In this document: in pieces, positions 34,336 through 43,900 of the stretch
Numbering within the stretch: position 1 is the first letter of the stretch
How the letters are laid out: each line of letters starts with the position of its first letter
NCBI GenBank assembly: GCA_045106235.1
Contig: JBGCEJ010000004.1
Location: 207,714 to 271,713, forward strand
Direction of reading: 5' to 3'
DNA: 64,000 nucleotides
Source of the DNA: UBA4427 sp045106235
GTDB lineage: Bacteria > Myxococcota_A > UBA9160 > UBA4427
The notes under the pieces: generated by a model
The model's database searches: none
The model's input: the letters and a program-made list of their open reading frames with translations, nothing else
What the model was told of the DNA's origin: nothing
Position numbers and translations under genes: made by a program

Positions 34336-35643
34336 ATGGCCAGCCCCCTCCCGCTTTCAACGCCCATGGACCGTGCCCCCGATCCGGGCCTTGCTTACAC
34401 GCCGATTCCGAAGGAGCGCTACACGAGCTCGGCGTTTGCGGAAGAAGAGTGGGCGCATATGTGGACGAAGACCTGGGTCTGCGCAGGGCGGGAGTCGGAC
34501 CTCGAGCGACCCGGCGACTATTTCACCTTCGAGCTTGGACCGGAATCAATTCTGGTCATCAAGCAGCCCGATGGCTCGATCGGCGCCCGCTACAACGTTT
34601 GCATGCACCGCGGTAATCGCCTGCGTGAGCCCGGGCGCGGTCACGCCGAGAAATTCTCCTGCCTTTTCCACGGCTGGGAGTACGCGGTTGACGGCAGCCT
34701 GATTCAGGCGCAGGACCCGGAGTGTTTTCCGCAGGGCGTTGACCCGAAATCGCTTTCTTTGCGGACGGTGCATTGTGATACCTGGGCGGGCTTCGTCTTT
34801 ATCAATATGAATCCCGAAGCGGAGCCCTTGCTCGACTATCTCGGCGTGATCCCGGAGCATTTGGATCCCTACCATTTCGAGGATTGGAAAGTCAATTTCG
34901 ACTGCACGATCGAGATCGAATGCAATTGGAAGACCAGCGTCGACGCTTTCAACGAGGCCTATCACCTCGCAGCGACTCATACCTGGACCCTCGCGTTCAG
35001 CGACGACACGCGCACGCTCTACGATTGCTACGACAAGCATACGCGGATGATTTTTCCCGAAGTTCAGGCCAGTCTTCGCCATGACGGGGCGAATACGGTG
35101 ACGCCGGAAATCAAAGAGATGTTCCTTGAGCGGATCGGGATTGCGGATTTCGAGGGCAGCCCCGCGGAAGCGCGTCAGGCTTACGCCGAGAAACAGCGGC
35201 AGATCGCGCCGAGCATGGGGGCGAAGCTCGATGATCTCAACGAAGCCCAGCTCTGCGATGACTTTCACTACACCGTCTTTCCCAACATGACTTTCAATAC
35301 CCACGCGCTCTTTACGTGGGTCTTCTTGCATCGTCCCCATCCCACGGACCCGAATCGCATGTACTTCGACTTCATCAGTCTGATGAATACGCCGAATGCG
35401 GATGTGCCGCGCCCGGATCGCAAGTTCTACTCGACGGAAGCCGGCGACACGCTTGCGGGAGAATGCGAGGGCGGCGATCTACTCGACGAAGATCTCTACA
35501 ATTTGCCGCGCATCCAGGCGGGGATGAACTCTCGTGCATTCGAGGATCTTCATTTGGGTGAGCAGGAAATTCGAATTCGCCATCATCATCGCACCCTTGA
35601 ACTTTACCTTGAGGAAGGGCGCTCGGCGGCGACCGATGGCTGA
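34336..35643 (+). CDS. Rieske non-heme iron oxygenase, alpha subunit
   Basis: A 435-residue ring-hydroxylating-type oxygenase. The Rieske [2Fe-2S] ligands are CMH (in NVCMHRGNRL, about residue 91) and CLFH (in FSCLFHGWEY, about 110). The catalytic domain has the EAYHLAATH segment for the mononuclear iron and an acidic FHYTVFPN region. It would hydroxylate or demethylate an organic substrate with electrons from a ferredoxin. I chose ATG 34336, GGAG 8 nt upstream. The stop overlaps the following Rieske ferredoxin gene by 8 nt. Confidence 0.9.
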   Translation: MASPLPLSTPMDRAPDPGLAYTPIPKERYTSSAFAEEEWAHMWTKTWVCAGRESDLERPGDYFTFELGPESILVIKQPDGSIGARYNVCMHRGNRLREPGRGHAEKFSCLFHGWEYAVDGSLIQAQDPECFPQGVDPKSLSLRTVHCDTWAGFVFINMNPEAEPLLDYLGVIPEHLDPYHFEDWKVNFDCTIEIECNWKTSVDAFNEAYHLAATHTWTLAFSDDTRTLYDCYDKHTRMIFPEVQASLRHDGANTVTPEIKEMFLERIGIADFEGSPAEARQAYAEKQRQIAPSMGAKLDDLNEAQLCDDFHYTVFPNMTFNTHALFTWVFLHRPHPTDPNRMYFDFISLMNTPNADVPRPDRKFYSTEAGDTLAGECEGGDLLDEDLYNLPRIQAGMNSRAFEDLHLGEQEIRIRHHHRTLELYLEEGRSAATDG

Positions 35644-35959
35644 TGCGGATCGGCGCTGGTTTGAAATTCCGATCGAACTGCCGGAGGAGGGCGCGAACGC
35701 GCGCTTCGTGATCGAAGAGACGCCGCTCTTGCTGTGTTACGCAGAGGGGCAGCCGTTCATCGTTCGAGATGAATGTCCGCATGTGCGCACTTCGATGCAG
35801 GGTGGATTGATCAAGGGAACGGTTTTGGAATGTCCGCTTCACGGCGGGAAGATGGATGTGCGGGACGGCTCGCCTGTGGCGATGCCGATCCGGCGGCCGG
35901 GGGTTTGTTTTCCCGTTCGAGAAGAAGCAGGAAAATTGCAGGTCGGACTTCCGGCCTAA
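35636..35959 (+). CDS. Rieske-type ferredoxin
   Basis: A 107-residue soluble Rieske protein. The cluster ligands are CPH (in DECPHVRTSMQGG) and CPLH (in ECPLHGGKMDVRDG). It probably carries electrons to the oxygenase encoded just upstream, with which it overlaps by 8 nt. The longer open frame upstream lies within the oxygenase gene and has no family sequence. No reductase is encoded beside it. Confidence 0.88.
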   Translation: MADADRRWFEIPIELPEEGANARFVIEETPLLLCYAEGQPFIVRDECPHVRTSMQGGLIKGTVLECPLHGGKMDVRDGSPVAMPIRRPGVCFPVREEAGKLQVGLPA

Positions 35960-35979
35960 CGCGAAAAGAGGGTCTGAAT

Positions 35980-37716
35980 ATGTACGATTTGGTAGTGCGG
36001 GGCGGAACGATTGTGGACGGGACAGGTGCACCGTCCTTTGTGGGCGATGTCGCGATCAAAGACGGCCTCGTCGCCAAGGTCGGAGAAGTGACGGAGTCGG
36101 GGCGCGAAGAGATCGACGCGGCGGGGAAGATCGTGACGCCGGGCTTTGTCGATATTCATACCCACTACGATGGCCAAGCGACCTGGGATGGTTTGCTCAC
36201 CCCGACCGCGTGGCACGGTGTGACAACGCTTGTGATGGGCAATTGTGGTGTCGGCTTTGCGCCGGTCGCGCCCGGGAAACAGGAATACCTCATCGGCCTC
36301 ATGGAAGGGGTTGAAGATATTCCAGGCTCGGCGCTCCACGAAGGGATCGACTGGCAATGGGAGACCTTTCCTGAGTATCTCGACGCGCTGGATAAGCGCG
36401 AGTATGCGATGGATATCGGGACGCAGGTCCCTCATGGGGCAGTGCGCGCCTACGTGATGGGCGAGCGCGGTGCGAAGAACGAGCCGGCGACGCCGGAGGA
36501 TATTGCAGGGCAGGCCGCGGTCGTGAAGGAAGCGATTGCAGCGGGCGCTCTCGGTTTTTCGATGTCGCGAACGATTGTCCACCGGGCGGTCGACGGCGAG
36601 GTGGTCCCCGGGACCTACGGCGCCGAAGACGAGATTTTCGGGATTGCGCGGACGCTTGGGGAACTCGGTGAAGGGATCGTGGAGCTCGCTCCGGCGGGCA
36701 TCCAGGGCGAGGATATGTCGGCGCCGGACAAGGAAATCGACTGGATGCGGCGGCTCTCCGCGGAGACGGGGCGGCCGGTCTCGTTCGCGCTCGTTCAGCA
36801 TGATGTCGCGCCCGAGGACTGGAAGCGCCTGCTTGATCTCTGCGACGAAGCCGGAGAGAAAGACGGTTCAGATCTGCGCCCTCAGGTAAGCGCGCGGCCG
36901 AATACGCTGCTCATCGGGCATCAATCCTTTCATCCTTTCAGCTTTCGTCCGACGTACATGAAGATGGCGGAGCTGCCTTTGGCTGAGCGGGTGGCGGAGT
37001 TGCGCAAGCCCGAGGTCCGAGCCCAGATCCTCGGCGAGGAATCGTATTATGCGATCCCGCAGATGAAGGTCGTTGTGCAGATGATCGAGAACGGGATCGA
37101 TAAGATCTTCCGCCTCGGAGATCCGCCGAATTACGAGCCGGGTCCGGAAGAGAGCCTTAAGGCGATCGCGGAGTCCCAGAGCCGCGATCCTTTTGATCTG
37201 CTTTACGATTGGTTGCTCGAGATGGACGGGAAACAGCTTCTGATGCTGACCCTGCTGAACTACAGCGACTACAACCTGGATGCGGTTCGGGAGATGCTTC
37301 TGCATCCGCGAACGGCTTTTGGGCTCGGCGATGGCGGCGCGCATTGCGGCGCCATTTGTGATGCGAGCATGACGACATCGCTGCTCGAGCATTGGGTTAA
37401 GGGCCGCTCGCGCGGTCCGCGACTGCCCATCGAAGTCGCAGTCAAAAAGATGACGGCGGATACGGCGGCGCTCTATGGGCTCGGCGATCGCGGTCAGCTG
37501 AAGGCAGGGAAGCGAGGCGATCTAAACGTCATCGATCTCGATCGGCTCGAGAATCAGCTTCCCGAAATCGCGAACGATCTACCGGCAGGCGCGGGTCGCT
37601 TCATTCAGCGTGCCCGGGGCTACGAGGCGACGGTGGTCGCCGGCGAAGTCACCTTCCGGGAAGGCGAACACACGGGGGCGCTTCCGGGGCGACTCGTTCG
37701 GGGTGCTCGGGATTAG
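35980..37716 (+). CDS. N-acyl-D-amino-acid deacylase-like amidohydrolase
   Basis: A 578-residue amidohydrolase. MYDLVVRGGTIVDGTG forms the N-terminal composite beta domain start. HTH metal ligands are in GFVDIHTHYDG (about 62-72), MGNCGVGFAPV is the conserved Cys segment of D-aminoacylase/dihydropyrimidinase-like enzymes, and GLGDGGAHCG holds the catalytic Asp. It likely cleaves an amide or cyclic amide. It starts 20 bp after the Rieske ferredoxin and completes that operon. A paralog at 54307-55968 is coupled to two P450s. Confidence 0.86.
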   Translation: MYDLVVRGGTIVDGTGAPSFVGDVAIKDGLVAKVGEVTESGREEIDAAGKIVTPGFVDIHTHYDGQATWDGLLTPTAWHGVTTLVMGNCGVGFAPVAPGKQEYLIGLMEGVEDIPGSALHEGIDWQWETFPEYLDALDKREYAMDIGTQVPHGAVRAYVMGERGAKNEPATPEDIAGQAAVVKEAIAAGALGFSMSRTIVHRAVDGEVVPGTYGAEDEIFGIARTLGELGEGIVELAPAGIQGEDMSAPDKEIDWMRRLSAETGRPVSFALVQHDVAPEDWKRLLDLCDEAGEKDGSDLRPQVSARPNTLLIGHQSFHPFSFRPTYMKMAELPLAERVAELRKPEVRAQILGEESYYAIPQMKVVVQMIENGIDKIFRLGDPPNYEPGPEESLKAIAESQSRDPFDLLYDWLLEMDGKQLLMLTLLNYSDYNLDAVREMLLHPRTAFGLGDGGAHCGAICDASMTTSLLEHWVKGRSRGPRLPIEVAVKKMTADTAALYGLGDRGQLKAGKRGDLNVIDLDRLENQLPEIANDLPAGAGRFIQRARGYEATVVAGEVTFREGEHTGALPGRLVRGARD

Positions 37717-37756
37717 GGGGCGGCGGGCTCGCCCGTCTCACCCGCCTCACCCGCGG

Positions 37757-40700
37757 CTACCAGGTATCGATGAAGGACCGCGTGCCTCGCTCGATGGGGC
37801 CCGCGGCGTTCATCGCCCGAAGAAGGGAGGCTCGGGTCTCCGCGGGATCGATTACTGCGTCGAATTCGAGCTGACTGGCGGCGTTCAGGGCCTTGCCCTT
37901 TTCGTACATCACCCCGACGAGCTTCTCGAAGAGCGCATCGCGTTCGGCGGGGGTCTCCTGCGCATCGAGCTGTTTCTTGAAGCCGAGGCGAACCGCGCCT
38001 TCGAGGCCCATGCCGCCGATTTCGCCTGTGGGCCAAGCCGCGATATAGAAGGGGGCAACGAAAGATCCGCCCGCCATCGCCTGCGCGCCCAGGCCGTAGC
38101 CTTTGCGCAGAATGATCGTGAAGACCGGGACTTTCAGGCTCGCGCCCGCGACGAAGAGCCGGCTGACTTTGCGGACCTGGGCCTTGGCTTCAATCTCAGG
38201 CCCGACCATGAAGCCCGGCGTGTCGCAGAGTGAGACGAGGGGTAATCCAAAGGCATCGCAGAGCTGTAGGAAGCGCGCAGCCTTTTCGGCGCCCTCGTCG
38301 TCGATCGCTCCGCCCAGATGCATGGGGTCATTCGCAAGAAGGCCGACCGGGCGGCCTTCGATCCGGGCGAGGGCGGTGATCATACCCACGCCGTAGGCGC
38401 GCCTGAGCTCCATCACGGAATCCGCGTCGAATAACGTCTCGATGACTTCGCGCACATCGTAGACCCGGCGGCGATTCTCGGGAATGGCGTGTCGGAGCAT
38501 GCGTTGATCCGCCGCTTCCCAGTCCTTCGTGGGTCCCTGGAAATACGAGAGGTAGCGCCGGGCTGCCGCGGCGGCTTCGACTTCGTCTTCGACGACCAAG
38601 TCGATCACCCCTGCAGGCTCGAGCACCGAAACCGGCCCCACTTCTTCCGGGCGATGCACGCCCAGTCCGCCCCCTTCGATCATGGCGGGGCCGCCCATGC
38701 CGAGGCTGGTGTTCTTGGTCGCGATGATCACGTCCGCGCAGCCCGCGAAGGCGGCGCTCCCGGCAAAACAAAATCCGGAGACGACGCTCACGCGGGGCAC
38801 TTTTCCGGAGAGTCGTGCGAAGTTTTGGAAGCTCGTCACGTTCAGCCCGGCGACGAAGATATCGCTGGCGTCGGTATCGTTCGGACGCCCACCGCCGCCT
38901 TCCGGAAAGAAGACGACCGGCGTGCCACGCTCCTCCGCGAGTTCGAGAATGCGATCAATTTTGTGGTGGTGGAAGAAACCCTGGGTGCCGGCGAGGACCG
39001 TCGCGTCCACGACGAGGACCGCGCAGCGCGCCGCTTCCTCTCCGAAGGTCGACGCATTGAGGGTGGCGAAGCCCGTGATGATTGCGTCGCCGGGCGTCTT
39101 GCGTTCGAGATCTTCGATAGGGCGTACCTTGCGCATCGCTGCGACGGCGAGTCCGCCGATTTCAAGAAAGCTATCGGCGTCGCAAAGGGCGTCGAGGTTT
39201 TCGCGTGCCGTACGCTGCCCCCGACTTCGTCTTCGCTCGACCGCCTCTGGCCTGGCCGCATCGAGGAGCAGCGCATGCCGGGCCTGCACTTCGGCAAGAT
39301 CGGGACGAATCAGCTCGGGATCGATCACAGCCACTTCTGAGGCGTCCCGTTCGATGCCCTGTTCTGCGATCATGCTCAGCAGCAAATCGCCCTCGCTGAC
39401 AATCTGGCCCGCGGCGGCAAATATGGATGCGATTCGGCCGTCCGCTTCCGCTTCGACGACATGTTCCATCTTCATCGACTCAATGATGCAGAGCGAGTCG
39501 CCCGCGCGGACATGAGTCCCCGCTTCCGCTTGGACTTCGAGCACGGTCCCGAGAAGCGGAGCGAAGCAGCCTGTCTGGCCGGCGGGGAGGCGCTGTGATT
39601 CTGGCGTTGTCGCCGCGGCTGGGGGGTGGGCGTGGGAGGTCGTCGTTGATCCCTCCGCTTCGCTCGAAGCGGCTTGCTGATCCCGGGCTGCATGGAAGAC
39701 CTCTGCGGCGCGGTGGAGCTCGGGCGCGCGCGCCGCGATGAGGTCCGTTGTGAGGGTCTGCTTTTCAAACTCCGGGAGAGAGAGCAAGGCCCGGAGTGCA
39801 TCGAGATTCGTCTCGAGCCCTTCGATTTGAAAATCCTCAAGCGCCCGAAGCGCTCGTTTAGCGAGGCGAACAGGTTCTTCGGATTCGGTCTGAACAATCA
39901 ACTTCGCGATCATCGAATCGAAGGCGGGATGGGCGGATAGTCCTGCACGCATCGCCGTGTCAACGCGGATCCCCGGGCCGACGGGCGGGCGGAAGGTTCG
40001 GATTTCCCCAGCGCTGGGTTGGGGGAGGCCGGCCATGTCGAGGGTCTCGGAGAGAATCCGCATTTGGACGGCCTGGCCGCGGGGGGCGGGCGCGGTGGAG
40101 AGTCCGAGGGCTTCGAGAGGTTCGTCCTGGGCGAGCCGGAGCTGGACTTCAACCAGGTCGATGCCGAAGACTTCCTCTGTCACCGTATGTTCGACTTGAA
40201 TGCGCGGGTTGACTTCGATGAAGAAAAACGCGCCTTTGGAATCGACGAGGAACTCGACCGTACCGATGCCTTGATAGGCGATGGCCCTTGAGAGTGTGAG
40301 AGCTGCGTTCTGTATTTGTTCGCGGAGGGAAGGGGAAAGGCCATGTGCGGGGGCAATCTCGACAAGCTTTTGGTGTCGGCGTTGCAAGCTGCAGTCGCGG
40401 TCCCCGAGCGCCACGATGTTCCCCTGTTTATCCGCAGCGATCTGAACTTCGATATGCCGTGCAGATTCAAGAAGCTGCTCGCCGATCAGCGCGTCCGACG
40501 AAAAGGAACGCTTCGCTTCGGAGCTGCATCGGGCGAAGGCTCGGGGGAGATGCTCAGCCTGCCGCACGATGCGCATCCCGCGGCCACCGCCTCCGGCTGC
40601 GGCCTTCAGCATGATGCCTCCGCCGCGCGGCTGGTTTTCGAGCAGCGCGAGAAGCGACGTCTCGTTTGCCGGGGCCGCAACGCCGTTGAGTACGGGCACG

Positions 40701-41074
40701 GTCGAAGCTTCAGCAAGCGCGCGTGCGTTGGACTTGTCGCCGAGCTTGGCGAGCACTTCCGGACTTGGGCCGACAAAGAGAATGCCCGCGTTCGCGCAGG
40801 CTTCCGCCAGTTCGGGGGATTCGCTGAGAAATCCGTAGCCGGGATGGAGCGCATCGCAGTCTTCCGCCCGGGCGACGGCGATGATCGCCTCGATGTTGAG
40901 ATAGGCCTCTGCCCCGCGTCCCGACAAGGCGACTGATTTGGTCGCTCGGTATTCAGCGACGAGCTGCTCATCCTCCGGCGCATAGATTGCCACGGTTTCG
41001 ATCTCGAGCTCGGAGGCGGTGCGGGCGATTCGGGCGGCGATTTCACTGCGGTTGGCGATCAGGAGGCGCTGCAT
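37757..41074 (-). CDS. Single-chain acyl-CoA carboxylase (biotin carboxylase-BCCP-carboxyltransferase)
   Basis: A 1105-residue fusion. Residues about 1-445 are biotin carboxylase (MQRLLIANRSEIAARI start; GGGGRGMRIV ATP loop; EVNPRIQVEH). About 500-565 is the biotinyl domain with the biotin Lys in IESMKMEH. About 580-1105 is the carboxyltransferase (FPEGGGGRPND, SGFCFAGSAAFAGCADV, CDTPGFMVGPE). Such three-domain chains include long-chain acyl-CoA carboxylases that make homohexamers. It carboxylates an acyl-CoA, feeding propionyl-, acetyl- or longer-chain metabolism. It lies convergent to the Rieske operon (40-bp gap) and divergent from the nitroreductase. Confidence 0.93.
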   Translation of the reverse strand: MQRLLIANRSEIAARIARTASELEIETVAIYAPEDEQLVAEYRATKSVALSGRGAEAYLNIEAIIAVARAEDCDALHPGYGFLSESPELAEACANAGILFVGPSPEVLAKLGDKSNARALAEASTVPVLNGVAAPANETSLLALLENQPRGGGIMLKAAAGGGGRGMRIVRQAEHLPRAFARCSSEAKRSFSSDALIGEQLLESARHIEVQIAADKQGNIVALGDRDCSLQRRHQKLVEIAPAHGLSPSLREQIQNAALTLSRAIAYQGIGTVEFLVDSKGAFFFIEVNPRIQVEHTVTEEVFGIDLVEVQLRLAQDEPLEALGLSTAPAPRGQAVQMRILSETLDMAGLPQPSAGEIRTFRPPVGPGIRVDTAMRAGLSAHPAFDSMIAKLIVQTESEEPVRLAKRALRALEDFQIEGLETNLDALRALLSLPEFEKQTLTTDLIAARAPELHRAAEVFHAARDQQAASSEAEGSTTTSHAHPPAAATTPESQRLPAGQTGCFAPLLGTVLEVQAEAGTHVRAGDSLCIIESMKMEHVVEAEADGRIASIFAAAGQIVSEGDLLLSMIAEQGIERDASEVAVIDPELIRPDLAEVQARHALLLDAARPEAVERRRSRGQRTARENLDALCDADSFLEIGGLAVAAMRKVRPIEDLERKTPGDAIITGFATLNASTFGEEAARCAVLVVDATVLAGTQGFFHHHKIDRILELAEERGTPVVFFPEGGGGRPNDTDASDIFVAGLNVTSFQNFARLSGKVPRVSVVSGFCFAGSAAFAGCADVIIATKNTSLGMGGPAMIEGGGLGVHRPEEVGPVSVLEPAGVIDLVVEDEVEAAAAARRYLSYFQGPTKDWEAADQRMLRHAIPENRRRVYDVREVIETLFDADSVMELRRAYGVGMITALARIEGRPVGLLANDPMHLGGAIDDEGAEKAARFLQLCDAFGLPLVSLCDTPGFMVGPEIEAKAQVRKVSRLFVAGASLKVPVFTIILRKGYGLGAQAMAGGSFVAPFYIAAWPTGEIGGMGLEGAVRLGFKKQLDAQETPAERDALFEKLVGVMYEKGKALNAASQLEFDAVIDPAETRASLLRAMNAAGPIERGTRSFIDTW

Positions 41075-41253
41075 GGATGAATCCCTTTCCTACGCGGTGG
41101 CTTCCGGTTCGCTCGAAGCGGACTACGGGACGTTAGCCAAGGACACGTGGGGACAAGATGCGGAGGTGCGCGGGATGGGTGACTCTCGGGCTTGGAATCA
41201 TCGCCCGTCCATAGGCTCGTGCGGAAACCGAGAGGCGATACGGAGAGAATAAT

Positions 41254-41889
41254 ATGTTGGATCTTGATGCGGATGCACTGCTCACCACGACGCGCGCGGT
41301 GCGCAAGCGCCTGGATTTCGAGCGACCCGTCCCCCGCGCCTTAGTTGAAGAATGTCTTCAGATCGCCTTTCAGGCGCCCAACGGTGGCAACATGAATAGT
41401 TGGCGCTGGATCGTCCTCGACGACCCTGAGCTGATCGGGAAGGCCGCTGGGATCTATAATGGCGGCCTGGATGACTATGTCGCGAGCTTTGATGAGGCGG
41501 GCTATCCGGGCGCGGCGGTTCCTGGGGCGGACAAGATCGATTCATCGGTAGCGCATCTTCGGGAGAATTTTCACCGCTGTCCCGCCGTGCTCTTGCCGCT
41601 GTTTATGGGTCGGACGGAGGAGTTGAACGTGATGCTTCAGGCGAGCATGTGGGGTTCGATCATTCAATCCGTCTGGAGCTTTATGCTCGCTTTGCGCGCG
41701 CGCGGACTGGGCAGCGCATGGACGACGGGGCATCTCTGCCGAGAGAAGGAGATGGCGGAGCTGCTTGAGATCCCGGACTACTACACGCAGGTCGGACTCT
41801 TCCCCATCGCGTATACCCTCGGGACTGACTTTAAGCGGGGTTACCGAAAGCCCGGCGAAGAAGTGATTGGTTGGAACGGGCTGCCCTGA
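41254..41889 (+). CDS. Nitroreductase family FMN oxidoreductase
   Basis: A 211-residue FMN-binding nitroreductase-fold enzyme. TTTRAVRKRLDFERPVP at the start and AFQAPNGGNMNSWRWIVLDD (FMN-binding loop region) are typical. LGSAWTTGHL and VGLFPIAYTLG complete the C-terminal flavin site. It reduces nitro groups, quinones or enones with NAD(P)H. GGAGAG precedes the ATG. It shares a 179-bp gap with the divergent carboxylase gene. Confidence 0.86.
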   Translation: MLDLDADALLTTTRAVRKRLDFERPVPRALVEECLQIAFQAPNGGNMNSWRWIVLDDPELIGKAAGIYNGGLDDYVASFDEAGYPGAAVPGADKIDSSVAHLRENFHRCPAVLLPLFMGRTEELNVMLQASMWGSIIQSVWSFMLALRARGLGSAWTTGHLCREKEMAELLEIPDYYTQVGLFPIAYTLGTDFKRGYRKPGEEVIGWNGLP

Positions 41890-41931
41890 GAAGGTGTTAG
41901 CCAGGTGTAGTCCGGGGGGGTAGGCCGGGGA

Positions 41932-43113
41932 TTAGGCCGGGTCGAGTCGGACGCGGACTTCCTTTGGGCCGCGCAGGACGCAGCCTGCGAATTCGATTTT
42001 TGCCCCTTCGACGAGTTCCATCTTAGGGAAGCGTTCGAATAACATCTTGATCCCCGTTTCGAGTTCGCGTCGGGCGAGATGGGAGCCGAGGCAAAAATGC
42101 ACGCCGTGACCGAAGGAGAGATGCTGATGGTTATTCGGGCGCGTCGGGTCGAAGCGGTGGGGATTCTCGAAGACGTCGGGGTCGCGGTTGCCCGCGGTGA
42201 GGCCAAAGAGCATGGGGGCGCCGGCGGGGATTTCAACGTCGTGGAAGCGGATGCTCTTGCTGCAGGCTCGGGGTTGTAGCGCGACGGGAGGCTGCCAGCG
42301 AAGGCCTTCTTGAACGAGGTTTTCGCGGTCTTTGTCGCTGCCTAACGCGAAGGCGCGCATGCCTTCGTTCGAGAGGGTAGCGGCGAGAAGGCTACCGAGA
42401 TTCTTGTACGCCGTATCTGAGCCGGCGGGAAAGAGCAGTCGGCAGAGCGAGAAGACGGCCTCGTCATCGAGTCTATTCCCTTCGACTTCCGCGGTGGCGA
42501 TCACCGACAACACATCGTCTTCCGGCGATTCGCGGCGTCGTGCAAGCAGGGGCCGCAGATAGTCCGTGAATTGATCCCGCGCGCGGAGGGCGCCCTCTGG
42601 GTCCCACGGAAAATCAATGATCTTCAGCGCCCATTCCAGAAAGAGCGGCTCGTCTTCAACGGGGAGGCCGAGCAGGCGCATAATGACCGAGAAGGGGAAG
42701 GGCCGGGCGAATTGTTCGACCAGGTCGACTTCGTCAAAAGCCGCCAAGGCTTCGACCCGGCGTTTGGCTTCTTCTTTGATCGGGCCGTCGATGAAGCCCG
42801 CGATTCGCCGAGGGAGGAAAGATCGCGAGACGATCGCGCGGTTGATGCGATGGGCGTCGCCGCTCATGCATTGCATGTTGCGTCCCATGCTGGGCTCGGC
42901 GGATTTGCGGTAGAAGGCCTCGGAGGCGAAGTGGATTTCGTCGGAGAAGGCTTCGCGAATCGCTTCGTAGCCCGTGATCAGGTAGGCGACCTCGCCGTGA
43001 AAGAGGATGGGGACGACGGGCCCATGCGCGCGGGTGGCATCCAGGATCTCATGGAGGTCCGGGGCCTCTGCGTAGGCGAAATCCAGCTCGGGGAGAATCG
43101 GTTGGGCCGCCAT
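41932..43113 (-). CDS. Cytochrome P450
   Basis: A 393-residue soluble bacterial P450. The I-helix oxygen-activation region is LLFPAGSDTA (about 234-243), the K-helix ExxR is in VQEGLRW, and the heme-thiolate loop is SFGHGVHFCLGSHLA (Cys about 345). It hydroxylates an organic substrate and needs an external ferredoxin. I chose ATG 43113 rather than 43134. It is divergent from a TetR regulator across an AT-rich gap with a dyad, so it may be regulated by it. Confidence 0.92.
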   Translation of the reverse strand: MAAQPILPELDFAYAEAPDLHEILDATRAHGPVVPILFHGEVAYLITGYEAIREAFSDEIHFASEAFYRKSAEPSMGRNMQCMSGDAHRINRAIVSRSFLPRRIAGFIDGPIKEEAKRRVEALAAFDEVDLVEQFARPFPFSVIMRLLGLPVEDEPLFLEWALKIIDFPWDPEGALRARDQFTDYLRPLLARRRESPEDDVLSVIATAEVEGNRLDDEAVFSLCRLLFPAGSDTAYKNLGSLLAATLSNEGMRAFALGSDKDRENLVQEGLRWQPPVALQPRACSKSIRFHDVEIPAGAPMLFGLTAGNRDPDVFENPHRFDPTRPNNHQHLSFGHGVHFCLGSHLARRELETGIKMLFERFPKMELVEGAKIEFAGCVLRGPKEVRVRLDPA

Positions 43114-43180
43114 GGATGTGCACCTCCGGCGCAAGAATAGGGAAGAGGGCGCGGAGTTTCGCTCGAGAGGTAGCCGACCC

Positions 43181-43201
43181 TTGTTTTAGAAGTTATAACA
43201 A
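43181..43201. promoter_or_regulatory. Candidate TetR operator (TTGTT-N11-AACAA)
   Basis: A 21-bp inverted repeat with half sites ttgtt and aacaa lies in the 133-bp AT-rich gap between the divergent P450 and TetR genes. It contains the smaller palindrome gttataac at 43192-43199. TetR genes commonly bind such dyads between divergent promoters; the match is by layout only. Confidence 0.45.
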
Positions 43202-43246
43202 TGTTCAACGATTGAAACTCCTCTTAAGTCGATAGGTAAGCGTTCT

Positions 43247-43900
43247 ATGACTTCAGTAACCCCTGGGGGTGTCGCAGCACCCGAAATCGCCGACGCAGGG
43301 CCCAGAATCGAGCAACGCCGCGAGCGGCAGCGAAATGAGGCCCGGCGCACGATCCTCGATGCCACTGAGGCCTTGATGATCGAGGCGGGTGGGCCCGATT
43401 TCTCAATGCGTCGCCTCGGCGCGCAATCCGGATATTCCGCGCCGACGGTCTACCACTATTTTGGGGACAAGGATGGCTTGATCGAAGCACTCCTGGAGGA
43501 GCGCGTCGCGCGGCTCGCCGAGCAGCTCGAAGAGGTGAGGCCGACGGATGATCCCCGGGCGAATTTGCGGGCAATGCTGCTCGCCTATTTTGACTTCAGT
43601 GCGGCGCAGCCGACCTTTCTTCGTTTGATGTGGACCTTGTCGAGCAAGGGCGAGAGTCGAATGCCTCCGGCGATGGAGCGGGTGCGCGCCTGTGTGACCG
43701 ACGCGGCGGATCGTTTCGGAGAGAGTGGGCAGCTTGGCCCCTTTGATTCCGGAAGTGCAGGACAAATTCTATGGGGCCTGATTTACGGCTTGGCCTCGCT
43801 TCGCATGACCCAGCCCGAAATGAACCTGGATGACGACCTCGCGGGACGCGCGCTCGACGCCTTATTCCTCGGTATGACCGAGATGGAGAAAAAATCGTGA
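43247..43900 (+). CDS. TetR family transcriptional regulator
   Basis: A 217-residue regulator. The N-terminal helix-turn-helix is in RRTILDATEALMIEAGGPDFSMRRLGAQSGYSAPTVYHYF (about 30-70), the standard TetR pattern. The C-terminal ligand domain is variable. It is followed by the RND adaptor with a 4-nt GTGA overlap and is divergent from a P450. It probably represses the efflux operon and perhaps the P450 in response to a lipophilic ligand. Confidence 0.9.
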   Translation: MTSVTPGGVAAPEIADAGPRIEQRRERQRNEARRTILDATEALMIEAGGPDFSMRRLGAQSGYSAPTVYHYFGDKDGLIEALLEERVARLAEQLEEVRPTDDPRANLRAMLLAYFDFSAAQPTFLRLMWTLSSKGESRMPPAMERVRACVTDAADRFGESGQLGPFDSGSAGQILWGLIYGLASLRMTQPEMNLDDDLAGRALDALFLGMTEMEKKS

